Positions 55,989 to 63,659 of a stretch of DNA of 64,000 nt are shown here, piece after piece (within the stretch, counting starts at the first letter, position 1; each line of letters starts with the position of its first letter). Made by a program: the position numbers and the translations under genes. Under the pieces are notes generated by a model, which did not search any database, was not told the origin of the DNA, and saw nothing but the letters and a program-made list of their open reading frames with translations. This DNA comes from Sphingobacteriales bacterium (lineage in GTDB: Bacteria > Bacteroidota > Bacteroidia > UKL13-3): the NCBI GenBank assembly GCA_021298155.1, contig JAJTEN010000002.1, positions 1 through 64,000 of the forward strand, given 5' to 3'.

Positions 55989-58277
55989 ATGAAGAAATTT
56001 TTATTAATCGTATCATTAACTTGGATGTATGCCATAAGCGTGGCTCAAACTGTGGTAAAAGACTCTATTTCTTTAGGAGCACCTATTACCCAGCAAAATG
56101 CCCGACCATTTATCTCAGATACAATCTCTCTTGGAGCACCAGCAGCAGGATTCTCCTATCCTAATGATGTATTTTACAATATGCAAAATGGAAGTAAAAC
56201 TGCTGTAATTGGTTATAACTGGCATATCGCTTTTGCGATAAGAAAAGCAACGCCACCTAGTAATTTCCTTCAATCTGCCACAATTCTTGCCAATGAAGGT
56301 AGAGGTGTTAGTGTATACCAAAGTAATTTAAGTTGGGAAGGTTTTGATACAACGGGCTATACCTCTTGGGCAAACCCACACAACAGCGATAGCTCATGGG
56401 ATATTGGCGCTTTAAACGCAAATAGAAGTTTAAGTAATCCGCTAGATTTTGGTTGGGGAACCTATGATATGGTAAGCCATAATATCACTGGCAATAAAGT
56501 TTATTTGGTCAGAGTAACTATTGGTAGCGGACAAACAGCCGTTCAGCATTTTAAAAAATTATGGGTTAGAGAACTAATGAAAGACTCTATCTATACATTC
56601 ACCTACGCCAATATTAACAATACAGACAGTGTAACTCTTCAAATTAATAAGGCCAATTACCCAAATAAATTGTTTGCTTACCACAATTTATTAAACGACA
56701 CCACATACAACAGAGAGCCTAATGGGAAATGGGACCTCGTTTTTACGCGTTACGGAGCTTTTGCAACGCAATTTAACCAAACGATATTCTCAAGCAATAC
56801 TGGGGTTTTATCGCATCCATCTATATTGTCATCTATGGTTTCAAAAACCCCCGTTGAATCATCCACTCCAGGATTTTATACCAACAAAATTACAGGAATA
56901 GGAACAGATTGGAAGAAAAACCCAGGTCCGGGTCAACCCAATTTCTTAATCATAGATTCACTCAGCTACTTTACCAAAGACGCAAACAACCTTGAACATA
57001 AATTAATTTTTACTGGTTTTACAGGTTCATCTACGGGTTTAATTAGTTTCAAGAGAGCAAATACAGCGCCTTTAGTGGTAACCTTAGAAACCTATCCAAA
57101 TGATGTTTTTTATAATATGGAAAAGGGAACAGTAAGTTCAGTACGAGGTTCAAATTGGCACTTGGCATTTGCTATTAGAAATGCTGCACCTCCGCTCAAT
57201 GTGATGCGCAGCACAAGCATATTAGCAAATGAAGGAAGGGGCGTAAGTGTTTTTGTTTCGCCTAATGATCTAAAAGATTTTGGCACTTTTGATACCACCG
57301 GATATAGGTCGTGGATAAACCCACATAATAGCGAAAATAGCTGGGATGTTGGTGCACTCAATGCCTACAGAGATTCAACCAATGCCTTTGATTTTGGTTG
57401 GGGTGAATATTCACAGGTAACGCATGATCTAGAGGCAACTAAAATGTTCCTAGTAAGAATAACTCAAGGCAGCGGACAAAACATGACTACAAGTTTTAAA
57501 AAGTTGAAAATAGATAAATTGGCTTTTGATACTTCATGGATATTTACTTACGCTAATATTGATGGAAGCAATAGCAAAACAATTATCATCAATAAACCAA
57601 GATATGCAGGCAAACTTTTTGCATACCATAACTTATTAAACGATAGCACCATAGACAGAGAACCTGCCGCTAAATGGGATTTATTATTTACCCGATATGG
57701 CGCCTTTTACACCCAGTTCGGACAAACCATTTTTTCAACCAATACAGGAGTATTATCACATCCGCTTACCCTCACATCACGCGTACAAGGTGTTGATACC
57801 AGCGTATCAGTTCCTGGAATATACACAAATAACCTGACCGGTATTGGTACAGATTGGAAACAAAATCCAGGACCAGGACAACCCAATTTTAGGGTTTATG
57901 ATTCACTCAGTTTTTTCACAAAAACAGCTAGTTTAAGAGAAGATAAATTGGTGTTTGTAGCTTTTCAAGGTTCTAGCACTGGCCGAATTATTTTTAATAA
58001 AACCAATATTAAATTAGGCACAGGATTAGCTAAAATAAAAGACCAAAGTGTGATAGAAATGTACCCAAATCCAGCATTTGATAACATTTATTTTCACGTT
58101 CAAAAAAATCAATCTTACCAAGTACACATTTTTGATTTAAATGGTAAACAATTGGTTCAGCAAGAAATAAATGAACAGCTAAACAGTGTCCCTGTTTCAG
58201 AACTTCAAAAAGGCATTTATCTGGTTCAAATTAAAAATGATGACATCCAAAAAACTGTAAGACTGGTAATAGAATAG
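55989..58277 (+). CDS. T9SS-secreted protein with two HmuY-like repeats
   Basis: The start at 55989 (MKKFLLIVSLTWMYAISVAQ) gives a clean signal peptide (762 residues). Two ~310-residue repeats follow (genomic about 56148-57055 and 57090-58005): YPNDVFYNM, NWHLAFAIR, ILANEGRGVSV, FDTTGYxSWxNPHNS, DFGWGxY, FTYANI, KLFAYHNLLND, KWDLxFTRYGAF, TGIGTDWKxNPGPGQPNF. HmuY proteins (PF14064) bind haem at the surface; the W-x-L-x-F-T-R-Y/GAF segment and NWHLAFAIR pattern match this family. The end is a T9SS type A sorting domain (IEMYPNPAFDNIYFHVQ). A short duplication DSISLGAP/DTISLGAP precedes repeat 1. Haem binding is inferred, and no haem-transport genes are adjacent. Confidence 0.75.
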   Translation: MKKFLLIVSLTWMYAISVAQTVVKDSISLGAPITQQNARPFISDTISLGAPAAGFSYPNDVFYNMQNGSKTAVIGYNWHIAFAIRKATPPSNFLQSATILANEGRGVSVYQSNLSWEGFDTTGYTSWANPHNSDSSWDIGALNANRSLSNPLDFGWGTYDMVSHNITGNKVYLVRVTIGSGQTAVQHFKKLWVRELMKDSIYTFTYANINNTDSVTLQINKANYPNKLFAYHNLLNDTTYNREPNGKWDLVFTRYGAFATQFNQTIFSSNTGVLSHPSILSSMVSKTPVESSTPGFYTNKITGIGTDWKKNPGPGQPNFLIIDSLSYFTKDANNLEHKLIFTGFTGSSTGLISFKRANTAPLVVTLETYPNDVFYNMEKGTVSSVRGSNWHLAFAIRNAAPPLNVMRSTSILANEGRGVSVFVSPNDLKDFGTFDTTGYRSWINPHNSENSWDVGALNAYRDSTNAFDFGWGEYSQVTHDLEATKMFLVRITQGSGQNMTTSFKKLKIDKLAFDTSWIFTYANIDGSNSKTIIINKPRYAGKLFAYHNLLNDSTIDREPAAKWDLLFTRYGAFYTQFGQTIFSTNTGVLSHPLTLTSRVQGVDTSVSVPGIYTNNLTGIGTDWKQNPGPGQPNFRVYDSLSFFTKTASLREDKLVFVAFQGSSTGRIIFNKTNIKLGTGLAKIKDQSVIEMYPNPAFDNIYFHVQKNQSYQVHIFDLNGKQLVQQEINEQLNSVPVSELQKGIYLVQIKNDDIQKTVRLVIE

Positions 58278-58293
58278 AAATGCAACAGTACAT

Positions 58294-58329
58294 AAAAAAA
58301 GCAGCCTCTTAACCGAGGCTGCTTTTTTT
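58294..58329 (+). terminator. Rho-independent terminator after the HmuY-like gene
   Basis: Perfect 15-bp arms (58294-58308 and 58315-58329; core GCAGCCTC/GAGGCTGC) around a 6-nt loop, ending in T7, 17 nt after the stop codon at 58277. Confidence 0.9.
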
Positions 58330-58588
58330 ATGCGCTAGGGGTAATGGAAACAAAGTGTATTATTTATTTCCAATTTACAGCTAGAGCTAGCACTAAAAAT
58401 GTAAATTGATTCCCTTTACATTCAAATAAATACGGAAATGATTGGGGGTTTTTGAAATACCTTGGCAATTTTCACAGTCATTCCCTATTTAAAAAAAGCT
58501 TTAAAACCAACTAACATAGCATATAAAAAGAATTGCCTCGTTAAATCTTTTATAAGAAATTTTTTTTATTTATATATGTAGGTAAAAT
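58330..58588. other. Intergenic region upstream of the Crp/Fnr regulator
   Basis: This is part of a 311-nt gap (58278-58588) with the terminator at its left end. The remaining 259 nt are AT-rich with no gene and no clear TTTG-N19-TAnnTTTG promoter, and no GTAAC-type operator, so the regulator gene does not appear autoregulated through that site. Confidence 0.4.
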
Positions 58589-59221
58589 ATGGAACTTATA
58601 AAGCAAAATTTAAATACTTATTACCCGCAATTCGACGAAGATCTTAAGCATATAATTGCCACAAATGGGCGAATCCAAAAATTCAAAGTTGGAGAAACAA
58701 TTATGCAGCAGGGTCAATTTCTAAAGCATACCATGCTTATAACAAGGGGTCGTGTAAAGCTACTTTCTGAAGGCGAGGATGGAGAAGAATTCTTCATGTA
58801 TTATTTGGAAGCAGGACAAGCTTGCGCGTTAAGCTTTGTTTGTGCTCAAAAAAATAAAAAAAGCGATTTAGATGCAACTATCATTGAGGATACAGAAGCA
58901 ATATTAATTCCTATTGAACTTATGGATGAATTAATGATTAAAAATAAATCTTGGTATTATTTTGTTTTGGATACTTACAGATCAAGATTTAGAGAGCTTT
59001 TAGATGTTATAAAAAGTGTTGCATTTCACAGCATGGACGAAAGACTATCATACTATTTAGTAAAGCAAAAAAATGCATATAAAAGTAATCTCATTACCCT
59101 AACTCATGAACAAATTGCAAACGACTTAAACTCATCACGTGTTGTTATTTCAAGATTGCTAAAACAAATGGAAACACAGAAAAAGGTTAAACTACATCGA
59201 AATGCAGTAGAAATACTTTAA
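58589..59221 (+). CDS. Crp/Fnr-family transcriptional regulator of the sulfur genes
   Basis: The 210-residue protein has an N-terminal cyclic-nucleotide-binding fold (GETIMQQGQFLKHTMLITRGRVKLLSEGEDGEEFFMYYLEAGQ) and a C-terminal Crp-type HTH (LTHEQIANDLNSSRVVISRLLKQMETQKKVKLHRN). There is no N-terminal four-Cys iron-sulfur motif of FNR type. Two cysteines, Cys79 and Cys85, lie in the loop GQACALSFVCAQ; Cys pairs here could be redox or persulfide sensors, but this is an inference. The gene lies directly upstream of sulfur-transport and persulfide genes whose promoters share a GTAAC-N4-GTWRC dyad, making this the obvious candidate regulator. Confidence 0.9.
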   Translation: MELIKQNLNTYYPQFDEDLKHIIATNGRIQKFKVGETIMQQGQFLKHTMLITRGRVKLLSEGEDGEEFFMYYLEAGQACALSFVCAQKNKKSDLDATIIEDTEAILIPIELMDELMIKNKSWYYFVLDTYRSRFRELLDVIKSVAFHSMDERLSYYLVKQKNAYKSNLITLTHEQIANDLNSSRVVISRLLKQMETQKKVKLHRNAVEIL

Positions 59222-59230
59222 TAAAAGGTA

Positions 59231-59275
59231 TGTAACATTTGTAACGCAATGAATTATTCAACAATTATACATTTG
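59231..59275 (+). promoter_or_regulatory. Predicted Crp/Fnr-type operator and promoter of the TauE/SafE gene
   Basis: GTAAC-ATTT-GTAAC (59232-59245, preceded by T) has its centre at 59238.5. TACATTTG (59268-59275), a perfect -7 box, begins 29.5 nt further on; no -33 TTTG exists at 19-21 nt, as expected for activator-dependent promoters. The start codon is at 59298. Confidence 0.65.
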
Positions 59276-59297
59276 TACAAAAGTTAATATTGTACTT

Positions 59298-60092
59298 ATG
59301 GAAATTATTGGATATTTAGCCTCTGCTCTAATAGGAATATCTCTTGGGTTAATTGGTGGTGGTGGCTCAATTTTAACCGTACCTGTTTTGGTTTATTTAT
59401 TGGATGTAAATGCCGTTGAAGCCACCGCATATTCCCTTTTCATAGTTGGTTCAACAGCTCTAGTTGGTGCCTACCCGAAATATAAACAAGGCCTTGTTAA
59501 TATTAAAACGGCAATTATTTTTGGTATACCATCTATCATCGCGGTATACATAACCAGAAAATTTTTAGTTCCAGCCATTCCTTCCGATCTAATTACAATA
59601 GATGGGTTCATAATAACAAAAAGTATCTTAATGATGCTCATTTTTGCAGCACTAATGGTATTTGCATCTGCAAGTATGATTAAAGACCAAAAAGTTGTTT
59701 CGAATCCAAAAAATACTGAACAAAAATTTAACTATCCTATGATTTTATTAGAAGGGACAATAGTTGGCATGTTAACTGGTTTAGTTGGTGCAGGAGGTGG
59801 ATTTTTAATTATTCCCGCACTTGTAATTTTTACAGGGCTACCCATGAAAGAAGCAGTAGGCACTTCCTTATTGATAATCGCAGCAAAATCACTTATCGGG
59901 TTTACTGGTGATTTAGGGCATTTCAACATGAATTGGAAGCTATTACTAATCGTTTCAAGTATTGCAATTGCTGGAATTTTTATTGGTAATTACCTGTCGT
60001 TGAAAATTGATGGTGCAAAACTCAAAAAAGGATTTGGCTGGTTCGTACTAATAATGGGGCTATATATTATCGTTAAAGAACTATTTTTATAA
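59298..60092 (+). CDS. TauE/SafE-family sulfite/thiosulfate-type permease
   Basis: The 264-residue protein has about eight membrane helices and the duplicated family motif: GISLGLIGGGGSILTVPVLVYLL near the N-terminus and GMLTGLVGAGGGFLIIPALVI in the second half, with DLGHFNMNW between helices. TauE/SafE (DUF81) proteins export or import small sulfur anions such as sulfite, taurine products or sulfoacetate. Its position between the Crp/Fnr regulator and the persulfide dioxygenase gene and its shared operator suggest a role in handling sulfite or thiosulfate. Confidence 0.9.
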   Translation: MEIIGYLASALIGISLGLIGGGGSILTVPVLVYLLDVNAVEATAYSLFIVGSTALVGAYPKYKQGLVNIKTAIIFGIPSIIAVYITRKFLVPAIPSDLITIDGFIITKSILMMLIFAALMVFASASMIKDQKVVSNPKNTEQKFNYPMILLEGTIVGMLTGLVGAGGGFLIIPALVIFTGLPMKEAVGTSLLIIAAKSLIGFTGDLGHFNMNWKLLLIVSSIAIAGIFIGNYLSLKIDGAKLKKGFGWFVLIMGLYIIVKELFL

Positions 60093-60098
60093 GGCCTT

Positions 60099-60143
60099 TG
60101 TAATAAATGTAACACAGGTTTTAAAATTAAAACCTCAATATTG
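60099..60143 (+). promoter_or_regulatory. Predicted Crp/Fnr-type operator and -7 element of the persulfide-dioxygenase gene
   Basis: GTAAT-AAAT-GTAAC (60100-60113) has its centre at 60106.5; CAATATTG (60136-60143), a weak -7 box, begins 29.5 nt on, exactly the spacing of the sites at 59231 and 21647. The start codon is at 60174. Confidence 0.55.
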
Positions 60144-60173
60144 TAATCAACATAACAATACATATTTCATCAA

Positions 60174-61598
60174 ATGAAAATAGAACAAATTTATACAGGA
60201 TGTTTGGCACAAGGTGCCTATTACATCGAATCAAATGGCGAAGCAGTAGTGATAGATCCACTGCGAGAAACCACGCCATACATAGAGCGAGCAGCTGCAA
60301 GCGGAGCAAAAATTAAATACGTTTTCGAAACACATTTCCATGCAGATTTTGTTTCAGGTCACATAGATTTAGCAAAAGCCACTGGTGCTCAAATTGTATA
60401 CGGACCCACAGAAATGAAATTAGGTTTTGATGCCATTATTGCTTCCGATAAACAAGAATTTAAGGTTGGCAATATTACTTTTACCTTATTACATACACCC
60501 GGTCATACGCTTGAAAGCTCATGCTATTTACTAAGCGATGAAAATGGTAAACAAATCGCCATTTTTACAGGAGATACCTTGTTTATAGGTGATGTTGGAA
60601 GACCAGATTTGGCCCAAAAAGTAGTGGCAAATTTAACCCAAGACATGCTTGCTTCTTATTTATTTGATTCTTTGCGCAATAAAATTATGCCTTTAAACAA
60701 TGACTTAATTGTTTATCCTGCCCATGGCGCAGGTTCTGCTTGCGGGAAAAATATGAGTAAAGAAACTTTTGATACCCTTGGCAACCAAAAAGAAACAAAT
60801 TATGCCTTGCGTGCCAACATGACTAAAGAAGAATTCATTAAAGAAGTGATTACTGGTTTAATGCCACCACCTGCCTATTTCCCTAAAAATGTTTTAATGA
60901 ATATTGAAGGGTACGATAACATTGAAGAAGTATTGTCTAGAGGAACCCAAGCCTTAACACCAAACGGATTTGAAGCAGCTGCTAACGAAACAGGAGCGCT
61001 AATTTTAGATACACGCAAACCTCAAGATTTTGCCAAAGGTTTTATCCCAAACGCTATTAATATTGGTATTGATGGAGGTTTTGCTCCTTGGGTTGGAACT
61101 TTAATTCCAGATATTAAACAAAACATACTTATTGTAGCAGAGCTTGGAAGAGAAATGGAAATTGTAACGCGTTTGGCACGTGTAGGTTACGACCACGCTA
61201 TTGGCTATTTAGCAGGTGGTTTTGAAGCTTGGGCAAATGCTGGCAAAGAAATAGATAACATCACATCTATAAGTGTAGAAGAATTTGCAGCGGCAGAACA
61301 AGCCGATCCAACAATCCATATTTTAGATGTTAGAAAAATCAGCGAATACCAATCAGAACACCTAATTAACGCCATAAACGCTCCTTTAGATTACATAAAT
61401 GAGAGCATGCTTAAAGTGGATAAATCTAAAACTTATTTTGTGCATTGCGCAGGTGGTTACCGCTCTATGATTTTTGCTTCTATATTAAAAGCAAGAGGAT
61501 ACACAAATTTAATTGACGTAGCTGGTGGGTTTAAAGCCATAAAAGATTCCCAAAAGTTTAAGGTTTCAGAATACGTTTGTCCTTCCACTTTATTGTAA
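60174..61598 (+). CDS. Persulfide dioxygenase-rhodanese fusion (CstB-like)
   Basis: The 474-residue protein begins with a metallo-beta-lactamase-fold persulfide dioxygenase domain: ETHFHADFVSGH (His54, His56, Asp58 and His63 region), HTPGHT (His111) and FTGDTLFIGDVGRPD (Asp134). Two rhodanese domains follow. The first (about 250-350) has VAELGRE where the active Cys should be, so it is catalytically silent. The second (about 365-474) has VHCAGGYRSM with Cys425. This MBL-inactive rhodanese-active rhodanese order is that of CstB, which oxidises persulfides with O2 and returns thiosulfate. Location is cytoplasmic (no signal). It is the second operator-bearing gene of the sulfur cluster. Confidence 0.92.
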   Translation: MKIEQIYTGCLAQGAYYIESNGEAVVIDPLRETTPYIERAAASGAKIKYVFETHFHADFVSGHIDLAKATGAQIVYGPTEMKLGFDAIIASDKQEFKVGNITFTLLHTPGHTLESSCYLLSDENGKQIAIFTGDTLFIGDVGRPDLAQKVVANLTQDMLASYLFDSLRNKIMPLNNDLIVYPAHGAGSACGKNMSKETFDTLGNQKETNYALRANMTKEEFIKEVITGLMPPPAYFPKNVLMNIEGYDNIEEVLSRGTQALTPNGFEAAANETGALILDTRKPQDFAKGFIPNAINIGIDGGFAPWVGTLIPDIKQNILIVAELGREMEIVTRLARVGYDHAIGYLAGGFEAWANAGKEIDNITSISVEEFAAAEQADPTIHILDVRKISEYQSEHLINAINAPLDYINESMLKVDKSKTYFVHCAGGYRSMIFASILKARGYTNLIDVAGGFKAIKDSQKFKVSEYVCPSTLL

Positions 61599-61633
61599 AA
61601 TATTTCAGTAAAAAAATAAATGTGATAAATAAT

Positions 61634-62197
61634 ATGTTAGAACTTTTAAAACAACCATGGCCATGGTATATAAGTGGTCCAATCATCGGAATTTCTATTC
61701 CACTATTATTGATATTTGGAAACAAAATACTGGGCATTTCTTCCTCCTTTAGGCATACCTGTGCAGCCGTAGCTCCATTTAATATCCAATTTTTGAAATA
61801 TAATTGGAAATCTGAAATATGGAATATGTTTTTTGTGCTTGGAATTTTTATTGGCGGTTTTGTTGGCGGAGTATTACTAAATAATGGCGAAGCAGTTAAG
61901 ATATCAGAAGCAACTATTTCAGATATAAAAAGTTTAGGCATAAACTCATTTGATGGACTAATTCCTTCCGATGTATTCAATTGGAATACTTTACTATCTG
62001 TCAAAGGAGTATTTATAATGGTATTTGGTGGGATAATGATAGGTTTTGGATCTCGCTATGCAGGAGGTTGTACTTCCGGACACGCAATTATGGGTATTTC
62101 TAATCTTCAATGGCCTTCATTAATTGCAGTCATATTCTTCTTTATCGGTGGTCTTCTCATGACACATTTTATTGCTCCATTTATTTATCAACTATAA
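61634..62197 (+). CDS. YeeE/YedE (TsuA-like) thiosulfate transporter, N-terminal subunit
   Basis: I use the ATG at 61634 (MLELLKQPWPWYISGPIIGISIP, 187 residues); the frame to 61577 only adds a polar stub. Membrane helices include FFVLGIFIGGFVGGVLL and MVFGGIMIGFG, and the YeeE/YedE signature GSRYAGGCTSGHAIMG gives one of the conserved Cys that relay thiosulfate in TsuA. A second conserved Cys lies in FRHTCAAVAP. In this locus the transporter is split in two genes: this one and the next (62212), 14 nt apart. It lies 35 nt after the persulfide dioxygenase gene. Confidence 0.85.
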   Translation: MLELLKQPWPWYISGPIIGISIPLLLIFGNKILGISSSFRHTCAAVAPFNIQFLKYNWKSEIWNMFFVLGIFIGGFVGGVLLNNGEAVKISEATISDIKSLGINSFDGLIPSDVFNWNTLLSVKGVFIMVFGGIMIGFGSRYAGGCTSGHAIMGISNLQWPSLIAVIFFFIGGLLMTHFIAPFIYQL

Positions 62198-62211
62198 TTA
62201 TCCTGAAACAA

Positions 62212-62622
62212 ATGAAAAATATTAGATTTTTATTAATAGGTATTCTTTTTGGAACTGTACTTACAAAATCAGAGGCTGTTTCATGGTTTAGAATTCAAGA
62301 AATGTTTCGCTTTCAAAGTTTTCATATGTATGGTATCATTGGGTCAGCCATTGCTGTAGGTATGCTATCTATTTGGCTCATAAAAAAGTTCAAAATAAAG
62401 GCTGTTAATGGAGAAGAAATTAAAATAGCAGATAAAGAATTTAATAAAGGACAAATAATTGGTGGAACAATATTTGGAATGGGCTGGGCCTTATCTGGGG
62501 CATGTCCAGGACCACTCTATTCCTTAGTTGGATCAGGATATTATTTAATATTTGTTGTTATTATAAGTGCCATTTTTGGTACTTGGTTATATAGTTATTT
62601 TAAACCAAAACTGCCACATTAA
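62212..62622 (+). CDS. YeeE/YedE (TsuA-like) thiosulfate transporter, C-terminal subunit
   Basis: The start at 62212 (MKNIRFLLIGILFGTVLTKSEAVS, 136 residues) is preferred over upstream ATGs that would overlap the preceding gene. Hydrophobic helices surround the YeeE/YedE motif MGWALSGACPGPLYSLVG, which carries the conserved Cys of the second half. Together with the previous gene it would form one complete thiosulfate channel, as in other two-gene YedE systems. It precedes the cytochrome gene by 35 nt. Confidence 0.87.
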   Translation: MKNIRFLLIGILFGTVLTKSEAVSWFRIQEMFRFQSFHMYGIIGSAIAVGMLSIWLIKKFKIKAVNGEEIKIADKEFNKGQIIGGTIFGMGWALSGACPGPLYSLVGSGYYLIFVVIISAIFGTWLYSYFKPKLPH

Positions 62623-62657
62623 TTCAAATTTATTTTTAGTACCTAACTCAAATTATA

Positions 62658-63659
62658 ATGCGCTCTTTAAAGATATTTTTGCTCATTGTTCTTGGCGTTG
62701 CAATGGCTATCGTATTACTCTTTAATCGCCAATTTAACTCCAAAAATATAGAAGAAAAATCTGGTAGAACTGAAACAATAACGTCTAATACATTATGGCA
62801 GGCGCCTGTTGAATCTCTATTACACAAGGAGCCTAATGCTGAAGAAATTTTATATGGTAAAGAGCTTATCAAAAACACCTCCTTATATCTAGGTAAAAAG
62901 GGAAGTGTTAAAGCCATTAGCAATGGCATGAATTGTCAAAATTGCCATTTAGAGGCAGGAACTAAAGCCTGGGGCAATAATTATGCAGCAGTTTATAGTA
63001 CTTATCCAAAATTTAGAGAACGCTCTGGCGCCATAGAAACAATCTCTAAAAGAGTAAACGACTGCATTGAACGCAGCCTAAATGGTGAAGCCTTAGATAC
63101 AAACAGCAAGGAAATGCTGGCCATAATAAGTTATATCAAATGGCTCGGCTCAGGACTAAAAAAGGGTGAAAAGCCCAATGGAAGTGGTATTATAGAATTA
63201 CCCTTTTTAGACCGGGAAGCCAGCCCCAAAAAAGGAAAAATTGTGTACGAATCTAAATGCCAAAGTTGTCACCAACCCAATGGCGAAGGCATACTCAATT
63301 CCGACCAAAAGAGTTATACATTTCCACCTTTATGGGGCGCTCATAGTTATAATTCTGGTGCTGGATTATATAGGTTATCTAGGTTTGCTGGATATGTAAA
63401 AGCAAATATGCCTTTAGGTGCAAGTTATAGCGCGCCTCTACTAACAGATGAAGAAGCTTGGGATGTAGCCGCATTTGTTAATACACAGAAAAGACCGAGC
63501 AAAAATATAAATAAAGACTGGCCAAATCTTGCTGGCAAGCCAATTGATCACCCTTTCGGACCTTTTACAGATGGTTTCTCAGAAAAACAACACAAGCTTG
63601 GTCCGTTTGAACCCATTAAAATCAAAAGAGCTGAAATGAAAAAAAATAAAACAACGTGA
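62658..63659 (+). CDS. TsdA-like dihaem cytochrome c (thiosulfate dehydrogenase)
   Basis: The 333-residue protein has an N-terminal membrane anchor or signal (IFLLIVLGVAMAIVLLF) and two CxxCH haem sites: Cys93-Cys96-His97 (NCQNCHLEAG) and Cys201-Cys204-His205 (CQSCHQPNGEG). Cys136 in RVNDCIERSLNGEAL falls at the place of the Cys axial ligand of haem 1 in TsdA, and PPLWGAHSYNSGAGLYR and VKANMPLGASYSAPLL match the haem-2 region. TsdA joins two thiosulfate molecules to tetrathionate or does the reverse, in the periplasm. It follows thiosulfate transporter genes, but whether thiosulfate serves here as an electron donor or tetrathionate as an acceptor cannot be told. Confidence 0.88.
   Translation: MRSLKIFLLIVLGVAMAIVLLFNRQFNSKNIEEKSGRTETITSNTLWQAPVESLLHKEPNAEEILYGKELIKNTSLYLGKKGSVKAISNGMNCQNCHLEAGTKAWGNNYAAVYSTYPKFRERSGAIETISKRVNDCIERSLNGEALDTNSKEMLAIISYIKWLGSGLKKGEKPNGSGIIELPFLDREASPKKGKIVYESKCQSCHQPNGEGILNSDQKSYTFPPLWGAHSYNSGAGLYRLSRFAGYVKANMPLGASYSAPLLTDEEAWDVAAFVNTQKRPSKNINKDWPNLAGKPIDHPFGPFTDGFSEKQHKLGPFEPIKIKRAEMKKNKTT

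Noticed and set aside
62110..62211. Long N-terminal extension of the second YeeE/YedE gene
   Set aside because: It overlaps the preceding gene in another frame and is not hydrophobic like the family; MKNIRFLLIGILFG at 62212 is the natural start.
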